NCBI GenBank assembly: GCA_907165275.2
Contig: OU015661.1
Location: 5,773,501-5,837,500, forward strand
From: Zygaena filipendulae
Lineage: Eukaryota > Arthropoda > Insecta > Lepidoptera > Zygaenidae
Reading direction: 5' to 3'
DNA length: 64,000 nucleotides
Shown here: piece by piece, positions 44,933 to 56,361 of the stretch
How positions within the stretch are numbered: the stretch's first letter is position 1
How the letters are laid out: each line of letters opens with the position of its first letter
Program-made: the position numbers and the translations under genes
The notes under the pieces: generated by a model
The model's input: only the letters and a program-made list of their open reading frames with translations
Database searches by the model: none
What the model was told of the DNA's origin: nothing

Positions 44933-44960
44933 TAATAATTAAATAATATAGGTATATTAT

Positions 44961-45022
44961 CCAGATTCGGGGATCGAACCCGCGACATCTGGCGTAGCAG
45001 TTAGGATAGCTAACCACTAGAC
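44961..45022 (-). mobile_element. tRNA-derived SINE head
   Basis: The minus strand GTCTAGTGGTTAGCTATCCT (box A region) through GCGGGTTCGATCCCCG (box B) fits a tRNA-like head. The body that should follow is missing. Confidence 0.6.
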
Positions 45023-45439
45023 AAACATTGCTATTCGTCGATGGTCGTAAAATAGATCTTTAAACCCAAGTATCTGATTCTATATAAAACGATAGATCAA
45101 AACAGAGTACGATGAATGCTTTAGTGCATTGCCATGTCATATGGCGCAAACTTCAAAAGTAAATTGCATAAGTGCTAGAGCCATTTATCTCTTCGGGTTC
45201 AAGTTGAAAGCTTCCATTATAGGCCGGTAGTCGGCAGCAGATGGATAAATGCACTTAAGTTGGTCGACGAGTCGTCAGGTGCCGACGATCGGTCTCGTAT
45301 TTACACCGAATACCGATATCAACAAATCGCAGAAGTTATGTGACCGGTTTTATCCGATTGAAGTAGGTACCTACTTATATTGCACCGCAATTTAGTACCG
45401 TCTCATTTATTTATCCTTCCATATCACAAAACAAGGTCC

Positions 45440-45577
45440 TCCGCCGCGTCTGTCTGTCTGTTTGTTCGCGATAAACTCAAACACTACTGAAGTAATTCAT
45501 GAGGAAGGTTTAAGTGCATATATGTATAATTTGTCATGGTTTTGTGTAAATTGATTGAAATATAACGATTATTGCTG
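45440..45577 (+). repeat. Dispersed repeat fragment
   Basis: TCTGTCTGTCTGTTTGTTCG, CATGAGGAAGGTTTAAGTGC and GTTTTGTGTAAATTGATTG read like a common lepidopteran repeat. Ends undefined. Confidence 0.45.
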
Positions 45578-45599
45578 GAAGTGTCGGAAATAGTACCTA

Positions 45600-45762
45600 C
45601 TGCGTTACGCTTTCACACGTTAAAGATCCAACCGAACACCACGAAATTTTGCATACGTATACACGTTGTCTGGGGCATAGAGAAGGACATAGTGTTTTTT
45701 TATCCCCGAATCCCCGCGGGAACTCCGAAATTACTGCGCGTGAAACCGCGAGGAACAGCTAG
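45600..45762 (+). mobile_element. Helitron-like element, 5' end lost
   Basis: GTTACGCTTTCACACGTTAA, GAAATTTTGCATACG, GGGGCATAGAGAAGGACATA and GCGTGAAACCGCGAGGAACA-GCTAG|T. Confidence 0.7.
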
Positions 45763-46172
45763 TTTAACATAAATTGTAAGGATGCATTTGTATTAAGATT
45801 TTCTCATTAAGACAAAATATTCCCTGTGTTAAAATAAAATCCTAGTATATTTAAAGAGCTTAATCTACGTAATTGGAATATTTGCCCTTTTATGTCGTCC
45901 ACCAGGCTTTTCTACACAACCAGGAACCTAATCATCAATGTGCCATGGTAGCTATATTGACGCAATGAAGATTTGTAACATTATCTTCATAATAAGTAAA
46001 TTGTATAAATATCTTCGGTAAAGTTTTACATGCATATCCTTTGAAGTCGTAAACTACATTGTTGATTCACATTATGTAGAGACAGACGTATTTATACATC
46101 AGGAAGTTCTTTATTGGCTGCTGGTTCATTGCTATTTTGCTATCTACGTTTTAAATTCATAAATGCACTTGC

Positions 46173-46343
46173 AATCATAAATATTGTGGAGAGGAAAAGT
46201 TTTCTACTTGTTTGTAGAGGGTAATATCGGGAACTACAGAACCGATTCAAAAAATTCTCTTACAGAAAGTTACTGTACTCCTTAATACTATATTTCTTAT
46301 CCTGTAATAAAGAGACCGTGAAAAACTACGAGAAAACAGATAG
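46173..46343 (+). mobile_element. Helitron-like element, degenerate
   Basis: TTGTGGAGAGGAAAAGTTTT, GAACCGATTCAAAAAATTCT and an end AAACAGATAG|T. The subtype resembles 16643-16837. Confidence 0.5.
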
Positions 46344-47333
46344 TTTTAAATAAAATCAATTATTGTACTACTGATGTAGGTACTCACCTACATAATATAA
46401 TACGTCATCCTTGTAAACTTTAAATTGTAGGTATCTATTTTAAGTTCTTGCGTCACACGTGATTGTTTGTGATGTGTTGTGTTGTGTTGGGTTGGTAAGT
46501 TAAATACATGTTCCATGTAACATTTTCAAAGCTATTCTGTAGCGCAAACTATACAAAGCTTTACCAAACGTAACTTATTGTGAAGTCCGGTTTGCGGATG
46601 TTCCTTAAGGCTCAGCATGGGTAGATACATAATAGATATTTCACTGCAGCCGATGTAAGGCCAAGCTAGGCTGGCAAGCTAGTGTGCGAAACTAAGGAAA
46701 GTGCCGCGGGCGGTGGGTATATAGGGTGTTAGTTTTCAAAGTTAATTTTCTAGTTTGATAAGTTCATTTACTTCGTCAATCAAGCTTCGCAACTTTATAC
46801 ATTATACGGTGGCGTATCCTTGAATAAGTATTGGTTAGGTGTAGATATAAAATTACTGGATAAATGAAGATTGGGTTGCCACCACAGACGTAAAATTTTA
46901 AGATTCAAGAAAATTGTTTATTTAACGTCGACTGTGTCTAATTTACTTTTCTGGTAAATATTGAGATATAGAAGAAAGTATATATTTTTAGACTAGATTC
47001 CTATTAGTCTAAAAAACTGGTCAAAATATTTTAATGACGTACCTACTAACTGTTAGGAAAAGGATGTAAATTCAGCCAAGAGTTCATTCATGACCTAGTA
47101 ATAGGGCAAACTGTAAAGCAATGGCTTCTCTAACATTGACAGGGAGTTTAATCTACTTGCACCGAATCAATGTCGTAGGACACTTGTAGGTATTAGCTCG
47201 CTTAGCGGGAAAAGTTTCAAATATGCTCGGTCTGGTAATGAGACCTATCAGAAGATGATGCTTTTCTGTTTTTGAATTAGTTCAGGCATTCAATTTGTCC
47301 TTAAGCGTTTTTTTATTGTGATCTAGGTAACTA
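46344..47333. other. No gene seen
   Basis: Includes a GT-rich stretch ending in a donor-like TTG|GTAAGT at 46495 and a GC patch at 46570-46730. No other support for an exon. Confidence 0.4.
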
Positions 47334-47430
47334 CTCTACCGATAATCGTGAAATTTTGCATACACGTATTCAGAAGTACCGAAAAGGATACTCCGAAATA
47401 AACGCGAGTAAAACCCCGGGGAACAGCTAG
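47334..47430 (+). mobile_element. Helitron-like 3' part
   Basis: GTGAAATTTTGCATACACGT, ACTCCGAAATAAACGCGAGT and GGGGAACAGCTAG|T. 5'-truncated. Confidence 0.65.
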
Positions 47431-48032
47431 TGTACACTGTACCAACATATACTAAGTAAAAGGTAAGAACTGTGAATAATATTATAATATTTCCCTGGTT
47501 TTTGTTCTCTGCTATAATCCTAGATGGATTTACTTTAAACGCAAACATTCAAGTCTTATATTACAAGGTTTTTGCAAGAAATTCGCATTTTCAGTGAGAA
47601 CCGAGTAACGAAGCAGTATAGGAATGAGGTCGCAGTTGTTATGCCATGCGATACTTGTTACCATTTCTTACATGCAAGACTCGCCGCCTGGGTAAGCTAG
47701 GTGACAATTTATGCTACATTTCTCGTTGTTAAATGAGAAAGTTCCATATCACATTTATAATAGACATGTATACAAAAACACATTAATTGATTAAATAGAG
47801 TATAGTAATGGCGACACCTTTTATCGCCGGAAATCGTTTTACATTAAGAGTTAGCTGATAAATACCTATGGACTTAAAGATAAAATATTAACCTTTTTAT
47901 CTTCTTAATGGTCAGATACGAAAGCTATTTTCATGTTTATAGTGAACACAAATACCTGCCACATATAAAAAGTAGATTCTAAACAGGTGTAATGTATTAC
48001 TACATTTAATATAGTATTTTAATTATTTTATA
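47431..48032. other. No gene seen
   Basis: Unique AT-rich sequence. Confidence 0.4.
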
Positions 48033-48344
48033 CTAGCTGTTTCCTGCGTTAGATTCGGAGATCCCGCGGGTATTCCGAGATAAAAGTACTTACTCCCCCT
48101 ATATTTTTTTCTGTACCTATCCTTGACAACGTGTAGGTAGTATGCAAAATTTAATGGAATTTCTTCCGCGTTAATTTCAAAATTCCCGTAGGAATTCTGG
48201 GATAAAAAATAGCATGTCCTTCTCTGTACCCGTGACAACGTGAATGCAAAATTTCGTGGTGATCAGTTGAGCTGTTTAGCCGTGAAAACGTTACAAACAA
48301 ACAAAAAACAAATAAAGTTAGTTTATTTGTTACTAATGTAAGGA
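48033..48344 (-). mobile_element. Helitron-like element with duplicated module, complete
   Basis: A|CTAGCTGTTTCCTGCG to TACTAATGTAAGGA|T, both termini intact. The body has two successive copies of the terminal module (48033-48163 and about 48164-48250), each with its own GATAAA-core and TATGCAAAATTT/ATGCAAAATTTCG block. Confidence 0.75.
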
Positions 48345-48639
48345 TTTCTACCGCCTAAATTGCTTCCAATTTTAATCAATTTATCACAAAATGAAATTAT
48401 TAAATGGTGGTTGCATCGGTATAGGTAGACCGTAGGTATTCGTATTGACTTCAATGGATTCAGTGGATGGTATTAACAGATATTAATCCTTTTAAATCGA
48501 TCATGTAATACGAATGGATCGGATCAAACAGGATAAATTAAAAGCAGTATTCCCTTTATTAGTATTTCTATCTATAGTTTTGATTTGATTATTAATTATT
48601 CATTTATTTTAAATAGGTTACGGCAAATAAGTATACAGG

Positions 48640-48850
48640 GCGTCCCACGGATATGCCACAAGGAGGGAAAGTACCTTGAATATTGTAGATGGAACATTTT
48701 GCTGAAAGAAGACATTATTTGAATTTAAAAAACAATCGAAACTGCATTCATAGATATTTAAATAATTACATGGTTGAACCGGGAATCGAACCCGTTACAT
48801 GAGAAAATCAATCACCCTGTAGCTCTATCATACTGATCGAAAGGCTTCAA
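48640..48850. repeat. Dispersed element with tRNA-like segment
   Basis: ACAGGGCGTCCCACGGATAT begins a repeat-like stretch. At 48775-48840 the minus strand has GTAACGGGTTCGATTCCCGG (box B-like) downstream of CAGTATGATAGAGCTACAGG. No foldable tRNA. Confidence 0.4.
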
Positions 48851-48894
48851 CATAAGGATTATTTTTTGCTAAATAACATAGTATCAAAAATAAA

Positions 48895-49021
48895 AGGAAG
48901 ACCGTGAATTTTAACATTTGATGTGAAATTTTGTTCAGAAAAATGAAAAGCTGACATTGCCGTAAGGACATACCTACAACTGAAAATTTGTATTAAAAAT
49001 GTTAAAATTCATGGTCTTCCT
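48895..49021. repeat. 127-bp inverted repeat, 25-bp arms
   Basis: AGGAAGACCGTGAATTTTAA (48895) pairs with TTAAAATTCATGGTCTTCCT (to 49021), with one or two mismatches. Confidence 0.7.
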
Positions 49022-49798
49022 AGGAAATAAGGTAGGTACCTAATACGTCAGTATTTTCTTATTTACCTATTTACACTTTTGAATGTTCTCAAATGCACGG
49101 TAACAATGATAATATTCTTTTAAAAATGAAATAAATTTTCATATTTCTGTTGGATTTCTTAGAAATTTGTAACGATGAGCCAGTTGCATTGCACGTAGAA
49201 GCAAAGCCAGCCAAAGTTGGCATATTATGTACACTTCATATTCTACACCGTAAAGCAAAGCTTCACTATATAATACTGTACTTCATTCAGGTTTCCTGTT
49301 TGCTTACACAATGTTATCTCAAAACTTTGTTTTACAAATTTCAAAGTGCAAGTAAGAGCGTTCTATTTATTAATTAAAAACTTGCTCTAAAGGGAATTGA
49401 ATTCGTCCGATTCACGCTTTGTGTCGGCCTGATGAATGGAAAATGTTATTGCGATGAACTTTTTAATTTCTTGAATCTCTAGAGGTTGCGAGAAAAAAAA
49501 AATAGCCAAGTTAATAACTTTAGATTTTTTTAAACATAATATGAAAATATAAAATTTATTGCAGGAATTTTAATCAAGCTTGCCCCGAGTTAAGAAAATA
49601 AGAGAAATAGTTTAATTTAAGAGGTGCTATAGTTATAAACTGATATATATTTATGTATGGTATTAGCCAATTAAATAATTTTTAAGAAAGAAAAAGTGGA
49701 TAAGGTAAATAAGACGATAAATAAGACGAATTTAATAGAACTTACTACATAATTTATATATCTAGGTATATTGTATTTGTATACATTCATTATAGTAT
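49022..49798. other. No gene seen
   Basis: AT-rich. The 75-codon frame at 49150-49377 has no recognisable domain. Confidence 0.4.
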
Positions 49799-49799
49799 A

Positions 49800-50014
49800 G
49801 ATGGGCAATCAACTCGATTTAACCCCGTAAACGCCTATATACAGGCTTTGACGGCCTCTATTTATTTATTTATTTCAGTGGTTTATCATGGTATAAAAGG
49901 CGGACTTAATGCCAAAGTGGCATTCTCTGCCAGTCAACCTTCTGATACTACAGAGAGCTCGCTCTATCAGGTTTAAATCCAAGCATTGGGTTTAAATCGG
50001 CTTGATTGCCCATC
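49800..50014. mobile_element. TIR element containing a LINE tail
   Basis: GATGGGCAATCAACTCGATT (49800 on) pairs with AATCGGCTTGATTGCCCATC (to 50014), two mismatches in 23. The target duplication is unclear. The interior is mostly a LINE 3' end (next entry). Confidence 0.65.
49858..49965 (-). mobile_element. LINE 3' end, same family as 9785-9895
   Basis: The minus strand AAGGTTGACTGGCAGAGAAT, GGCATTAAGTCCGCCTTTTA and TGAAATAAATAAATAAATA tail. Inserted within the TIR element. Confidence 0.75.
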
Positions 50015-50312
50015 GATAACTTGCCTATTGGGTGAATTTAGAGTAGGTAAGTACCTACTAATTTTTTGAACCTAAAATTCGAATTTCCTTACATCGTTAT
50101 CGAGTATTGTAGGTACAAATATTTCTAAGATTTCCATATTATCCGTAAGAAGCAAACAAAATGCTTCGTAGCAAGCAATGAAGAAGTATACCTATATTAC
50201 AACTACATTTTAGTACCCAGTCGGGTGAATAGATATAGGCAACTATTAAAGCGATCCTCTTAGAATAACTATAAAGTTATGTGTCGTGGAAATTATTGAC
50301 TGTAGTGTACCG

Positions 50313-50431
50313 TATAAAATACAACGAGCGTTGCTAGCAGTCGTCGATTACCAGCATTTAGAATAAACTGTTCGAGATATTGCTATCAATTGCGAGTCTA
50401 TGTTTCTTTAAACAATACTAGATATTAGTTG
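50313..50431 (+). promoter_or_regulatory. Candidate TATA promoter and untranslated first exon
   Basis: TATAAAA (50313-50319), then GCAGTCG about 26 bases downstream as a possible initiator. A donor GTTG|GTAAGC lies at 50431/50432. The only ATG in the stretch is stopped after two codons. Weak inference. Confidence 0.2.
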
Positions 50432-50538
50432 GTAAGCAATTGAATTCTTAAAAATCTTGAATTTTTATTTATTTGAGAAGCGCCTTAATACCCAAAAACT
50501 GACGGTGTGGGTACATATAATTTCTCCCCCTTCCACTA

Positions 50539-50869
50539 TCCTAACTTTAATATTATTAATGCGAAAGTGAGTTTGTTTGTTTGTTACGCTTTCACGGCTT
50601 AACGGCTCAACCGATCACCATGAAATTTTGTATACACGTTGTCAGGGGTACAGAAAAGAACATAGGGTACCTAGGTACTTTTTATTCCGGAATTCCCACA
50701 GGAAGTCCGAAATTAACGCGGGTAAAACTGCATACAATTTGCATAGGTATACTATACGTTTTTTTCTGTACATACCCTGTACAGAAAAAAATATACGGTA
50801 GTTCTTTTATCTCGAAATACCCGCGGGATATCCGAAATTAACGCGGGTGAAACCGCAGGGAACAGCTAG
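50539..50869 (+). mobile_element. Helitron-like element with duplicated module
   Basis: A|TCCTAACTTTAATATTATTA start and GAAACCGCAGGGAACAGCTAG end. Two terminal modules follow each other; the first ends GGTAAAACTGCATACAATTT and the second begins there. A TTTTTTTCTGTACA / TGTACAGAAAAAAA palindrome lies at the second core. Confidence 0.75.
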
Positions 50870-51662
50870 ATAGACTGTCAATAAACCTGTCTTCATGAGC
50901 CCAACTTAGCAACAAGAAACTACTGTCCAGATTTTATATTTCTTCTTACAGCAGTTTCGGCTGGGCATATTACTAGCATTCGTCTATAAAACAAAGTGCT
51001 TTGATTTTTTTTCTATTAAAAAAACGTAGATACCTACATACAGCCGAACATATAACCTCCTCCCTTTTTGACTTCAGTTAAAAATTATCGTAATCGTGTT
51101 TTGGTTTCATTGAACCTCTGCAGTTATAGGTACGAAGAATCTTACAATTCTGTTTATTTATTTTTTTACAAATAACCTCTTAATTGTAAGAAAAAACATT
51201 TTATTATTTATTTTATTTTATAAATAACCTCTTCTTACAACACTACCTTTCTCTGCGGTAACCTTTCATCGTACCTACCAGGTTAGTACTTGTTATAATA
51301 GCAATTATGGGACAAAACACATAATCTCTGTTGTGTTATTTCACTGATATTGCTGACTATACCTAAAGGTTAAAAGCTTTTTATATAATTAAAAATTAAA
51401 ATGCTCCGCCACCCGAAGTGAAAGCTAAGTGGATGAAAAGAGCGAGTGCCCTGAAACCCAAAATTTATAGACTTGTATTAAGATAAATACTTTATACGAG
51501 TAGCTCAAAGCTCCGTGTGTGGAGCATTTGGAATGTTTGCTGTGTGCTAACTAAAGAAAGCATATCTCTGTCTGTTCGACTGATTCTGGATGAACACCAA
51601 AGCGTATTCGAACTAATGTGCCTACGTGTTTTATTGTTTGGATATCTACGGAGGTAAAGCTT
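50870..51662. other. No gene seen
   Basis: AT-rich with a short local duplication (AATAACCTCTT at about 51172 and 51222). Confidence 0.45.
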
Positions 51663-51962
51663 TACTATTATGAATGCGAAAGTGAGTTTGTTTGTTTGTT
51701 ATGCTTTCACACCTTAACGGCTTGATCGATCATCATGAAATTTTGCATACGCGTTGTCAACAGTACATAAAAGGGCATATTTCTTTTCAGCCTGGAATTC
51801 TAGTGGGAAATCTGAAGTTTACGCGGATGAAACTGCATAAAATTTTGCATACTATACCCCTTTGTCAGGAGTTCAGAAAAGGAAACAGGACACCTACTCT
51901 TGTACCGGAATTCCCGTGGGATCTCTGAAATCAACACGGGTGAAACCGTGAGGAACAGCTAG
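51663..51962 (+). mobile_element. Helitron-like element with duplicated module
   Basis: TACTATTATGAATGCGAAAG start and GTGAAACCGTGAGGAACAGC-TAG|T end. It has the same two-module layout and junction (GAAACTGCATAAAATTTTGC) as 50539-50869. Confidence 0.75.
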
Positions 51963-52274
51963 TGCTTTATAAAAGAGATGAAAAACTGAGAGAACTTCAG
52001 CATCATAAGTCAAGTAGTTTTCTAAGTTCGTGATTAGTATATGAACCAGTTCTAAAGGTCTGTAATGAGGCTTCGCTCCAAAAATTTGACACTGACATAG
52101 AAAGAGTTAGGTAAAAGAGATTACTCTTAAATACTCTAAAATCTAAGTACCTAGTCTAGGTGTTATTTTGACTTGACAATGGTCAGACTTTTATCACAAT
52201 TTCGATTTTGCCCGATACCTACTCGTAGTATGGCGATGGTATAATATAATATAATAATAATACTTGGACTTCAT

Positions 52275-52375
52275 AGCTCGTCCGTCTGTCTGTTACCTTT
52301 TCACACCGTATCTCAACCTATCACTATGAAATTTTGGCATACACGTCGTCAAGGGTAAAAAGGATATGTAGAGTA
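52275..52375 (+). mobile_element. Helitron-like 5' fragment
   Basis: CCGTCTGTCTGTTACCTTTT, ATCACTATGAAATTTTGGCA and CACGTCGTCAAGGGTAAAAA. The 3' module is absent. Confidence 0.5.
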
Positions 52376-52847
52376 GAGTGTTAAATCGTGGGGATACCTA
52401 CAGTTCATTATAAACAAAACCGGTTTTCTCACTTTGCATATAAAATATGTGTAAAGTGCATATTGATGTAGACAGTTCAAGGGGTCTTGTTAGTATTGTA
52501 CAAACATGCATATTATATACATACTATACCTATACGCCGTGGAGACGCTGCGCGCTGGTCTCATCTACAAGGCGATAGCAGACCAAACGCCCTGGAAGTG
52601 ATACACCCTGAGCGATCGTTAAGCTGTTTATTACTTAGCTATTTCCACACGCGTTGGTAGCCGTTGATGTATTCCATTTGATATCATATTAATTGTGCAT
52701 TGTTGTGATGACGGAGCACAATAATGCCTTATGGGAGCGGAGTTAAGGGTTGTCCGTATTTTTGTAAGTATTTTGCTGATTTTTCTAAGGGTCGAAAGAC
52801 AGAAAGGAAAGTCGAATGCCTGGTATTTTGACCTATGGCTATTTTTA

Positions 52848-53355
52848 ACCGACTTCCCAAAAAGGAGGAGGTTCTCAATTCGACGTGTATGTTTTTTTTT
52901 ATTTTTTTTTATTTTGTTACCTCATAACTTTCGACTCGGTGAACTGATTTTGATGATTCTTTTTTTATTTGAAAGCTGGTGCTTCCCGTTGGGTCCCATT
53001 GTCCGACTTCCAAAAACACAAAACTAAAAAGCTAAAAATAAACAAAACACCGATTTAATCCAAAAGACAAAAATACACGTAATATTATTATTGGTTTGTG
53101 CTACCGTTAATCGGTTTGAAGTCGGTGACAAATCAAATTGAGTAGATGTGTAGATGGGCTAAGTCCACTCCCGCCACGAGTTCGTCGTGAGCAGAGCAAC
53201 CCAAGTGGGCAGACACGAGCGGGCTTGTCACCGAATTCAAACCGATCAGTGGTAGCACAAACCAATAAATAATATTACGTGTATTTTTGTTTTTTGGATT
53301 AAATCGGTAATTTGTTATTTTTAGCTTTTTAGTTTTGTGTTTTTAGAAGTCGGTT
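52848..53355. mobile_element. Foldback element with AACCGACTTC ends
   Basis: AACCGACTTC (52848) and GAAGTCGGTT (to 53355). The inner palindrome 53003-53353 has ~120-bp arms (CCAAAAACACAAAACTAAAA pairs with TTTTAGTTTTGTGTTTTTAG). The extra left segment (CCAAAAAGGAGGAGGTTCTC and on to CTCATAACTTTCGACTCGG) is a motif common in Lepidoptera. If the terminus is ACCGAC, TTTA flanks both sides. Confidence 0.7.
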
Positions 53356-53423
53356 TTAATTTTTTTATTTTAAGTTGTACAAAACATACTTGACTGCATG
53401 GTACATGATTATGCATTTTATAA

Positions 53424-53586
53424 CCAGCTATTTCCCGCGGTTTCATCAGCGCTAATCTCGAAGTTCCGGCGGGAATTCTGGGATAAAAGTGCTCTAATAT
53501 GTCATTCTATGTGCATTTCATGATGATTTGTTAAGTAAGTAGTTAAAACGAGAAAGCGTAACAAAAAAATCATAATATAAGTAGGA
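53424..53586 (-). mobile_element. Helitron-like element
   Basis: CCAGCTATTTCCCGCGGTTT (CTAG mutated), CGAAGTTCCGGCGGGAATTC, GAAAGCGTAACAAAAAA and AATATAAGTAGGA|T. Confidence 0.65.
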
Positions 53587-54537
53587 TTAGTATGAATTTA
53601 GCAAGAAGTTTAAGCAAGACGTCAACACACCTAAGAATTTCTTCATTTAGTCCAGCACCTACATTAAATAATGTAATAACACAAAATTTTATTTACATAA
53701 ATGAAATCTAAGGAGAACGCCAATATTAGTTGAAATTGTCAATATTATTACGATTCTGAAAGGGTTAGCTCAGCTTATTACCCTATGAAACCTTCCGTTT
53801 CAGTAGGTACACCGTCCACCCCATAAATCTCCAAATGATCATACTAAAAGTATCTAAATTCTCTATATAAATCAACTGCCATATTATTGCCGAAAAGTAT
53901 AGAGCTCAATATATTCTGTTTTTATATTCAAACCTTTTTTTTACCTGTGTACGTAAGAACATTGAGAGTGGAGATTTCTCTTTTAGAAGATGACGTAAAA
54001 AGAGCTCATAAAATATAACAGGCACTATACATTCTCGAGATTGCTGAATCGCCTACCATTTCCTTGGCCAAGTGGAGAGAACACTGCCTTTTTACACTGG
54101 CTGACGAATATTGACGTGCAGTTGCACGTCTTTTTGCATGTCGAACAAGCAAAGTGCATAAATAAAATATAATTATATTCGACTGTAGAAAATTGTGTTA
54201 TTATGATAAATTATATTTTTACTCTAAGTGTCTCAAATTAAATTCATTTAAGAAGTAATCTTTGGCACAAATAATTTTAGGTATATTTGGAATTGTAAAA
54301 AGTCAAAATATTTGCAAAGAAAGAACTTATACAAGAAACCACATACAGGTAACCACATTTATCTCGTATTTAGTATTATTCACGAAGTATTGTTGTTCAC
54401 TAGGTATAGATTAAAATATAATTAATTAATTGTCTGTATCAAAATGTATCAAAAATTATTCTTTAAGTTTTTGAAAGTCTTTGTTTAAGCAATGGACCTT
54501 ATATATGTTTTTAGATAATTAGACTTTTATTGTAAAA
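53587..54537. other. No gene seen
   Basis: Unique AT-rich sequence, including a TTGACGTGCAGTTGCACGTC hairpin near 54110. Confidence 0.4.
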
Positions 54538-54745
54538 CTAGCTGACCCGCGAGGTTTCACCCGCGGTAATTTCGGAGTTTCCGCGGGAATTCCAAGATAA
54601 AATATAGTAATAAACCTTTCTCATGAATCACTCTATCTATTGGTGAAAACCGCATCAAAATCCGTTGCGTAGTTTTAAAGATTTAAGCATATATAGGGAT
54701 ATAAGGACAGAGAAAGCGACTTTGTTTTATACTAGTATGTAGTGA
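54538..54745 (-). mobile_element. LEP1-like Helitron, complete
   Basis: A|CTAGCTGACCCGCGAGG at the left and TATACTAGTATGTAGTGA|T at the right. GAATCACTCTATCTATTGG, CCGCATCAAAATCCGTTGCG and AGAAAGCGACTTTGTTTTAT are hallmarks of the lepidopteran LEP1 non-autonomous Helitrons. The 3' hairpin is CGCGGGTGAAACCTCGCGGG on the minus strand. Confidence 0.85.
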
Positions 54746-54759
54746 TGAAAAAAGTCATA

Positions 54760-54934
54760 GGCCCGCCGCCCATTGTGACTTTTTGTCGACGTGACTTTCT
54801 GTCACTTATGAAAAATGTACTGAGGTCACCGTATTGTCACGTCACCATAATGAGCGCACTCAGTATAGTTTTCATTGCACTTGACTAAGTGACAGAAAGT
54901 CACGTCGACAAAAAGTCACAATGGGCGGCGGGCC
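54760..54934. mobile_element. MITE with perfect 49-bp TIRs
   Basis: The left arm 54760-54808 (GGCCCGCCGCCCATTGTGAC on) is the exact complement of 54886-54934. The flanks carry ATA on both sides (54757-54759, 54935-54937). Total 175 bp. GG-start and 3-bp flank resemble PIF/Harbinger, but ATA is not the usual TWA. Confidence 0.85.
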
Positions 54935-54937
54935 ATA

Positions 54938-56047
54938 GAATGCGTCAACTAATTTGGGAGAGGGTAAATTTAAAATAACACAGAGGACCGTGGATCTATC
55001 GGTCTCTTGTTATCGTGGATGGAAAAGAAAAAGTAGATAAGAAAATCCGTCGTCTGACGCGAACAGTTTCCGGCGGCTGGCCGCAATTTATTCCTCTCAC
55101 AAACACGAGCCGTGCCGATTCAATATTGACACAAGCCGGAGCCGGCGTACCTAGCCTGGTCCCTAGTGCATCGGATAGAATCTAACGTCGAAGATACGAC
55201 TTTGAAGCAGCTTTTTGAGTTGCGAACACATACAGAATAGTTTTTATTGGTGATTGACTATTTTTATAACAGCGAGTATTTTCCAATTTTGTCATTAATA
55301 TGTAATAATATTTGTTGAAAATTGTGGTAGGTACCTAGGTATCTTTGTGTTTAAAGCAACAGCCTCTTTTCTAGTCTAGTCAAAATGGCTAGCTACCACC
55401 ATAAAGTTGATAAATAATCTTTCGCTGATGTGTTCCATAATCCTCACTTGAAAGTCAGTTCCCATTCCAGGCTAGTTATACTTTATACTATTCTCAACCA
55501 CACCGTCACTTGACATTAGGTAAGCTGCGATCAAACGTCTAGCCTGTCAGCAATAAAAAATATAAAAATAAAACTATTACGTAGGTATATCTTTCGACCA
55601 TATCTTTTGTTGTATTTTGGCCTGTCAATGTCGGAAACATATCGACTTTTCCAGTAACTGTGTTTAATAAAATTAAATTCAAAGACTTATAAATTGTTTG
55701 CATAAACACCGGCCATACATCAAAATCTCTTTTGAATTCGCACTCATTGCTTGTAGCGTTACAGAAAGCAGCATGTGAGTACCTACTCGTGTATCGGGCA
55801 AATTGATTAGTGTCCCTGCTTAATTTGATGGTCGCCCGGCCTCAAGGGTGCGAATGTGCGATCGGTCAAAGTCAACATTAATCCTCTCATAATGAGTTCA
55901 AAAGCAGCAATGGCAGCTCGGATTACGCGCAGTAAACCTAAACTCCTAACCTGGGTAACCCTTCCATCGACCAAGGTTGGGTCGACAGAAAGACGCCACG
56001 TTAAGCATGTGATCCCCACATTTACTGTTTATTTACTGTTTTACAAA
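54938..56047. other. Unique DNA with two GC-rich patches
   Basis: Patches at 55030-55190 and 55800-56020. The second has open frames on both strands (70 and 79 codons) but no domain I recognise. Possibly conserved non-coding DNA or an unknown repeat. Confidence 0.4.
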
Positions 56048-56100
56048 CTAGCCATGCCCGGAGGTTCCATTCACCTGAATTTAGAGATAATATAGGGAAT
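56048..56100 (-). mobile_element. Helitron-like 3' end fragment
   Basis: A|CTAGCCATGCCCGGAGG and TTCACCTGAATTTAGAGATA. Short and diverged. Confidence 0.4.
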
Positions 56101-56361
56101 TCACATGTTTTTCGCTATGTGAGTAATCTATTTCTAAACCAGCTATTGAATACACTTTGATATTTAATTTAGTATTCCGAATTCCGATAATAGCCCGAAT
56201 AAAATGTAAAAGTTGGGTAGGTAGGTATTGATGTTTCATTATCATATGCTGCAAATAGCTAAATAGTGTAATTATGTACCTATATATTCATACCTTCATA
56301 ATATTTTAATTTTATACATTATTTGTAATTTGGTACAATTGGTTCAACAGTTTTCAGTAAA

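Noticed and set aside
44961..45022. Possible functional tRNA gene
   Set aside because: Box A and B are present, but the acceptor stem does not close and SINE-like context fits better. The same applies to 20275-20345 and 48775-48840.
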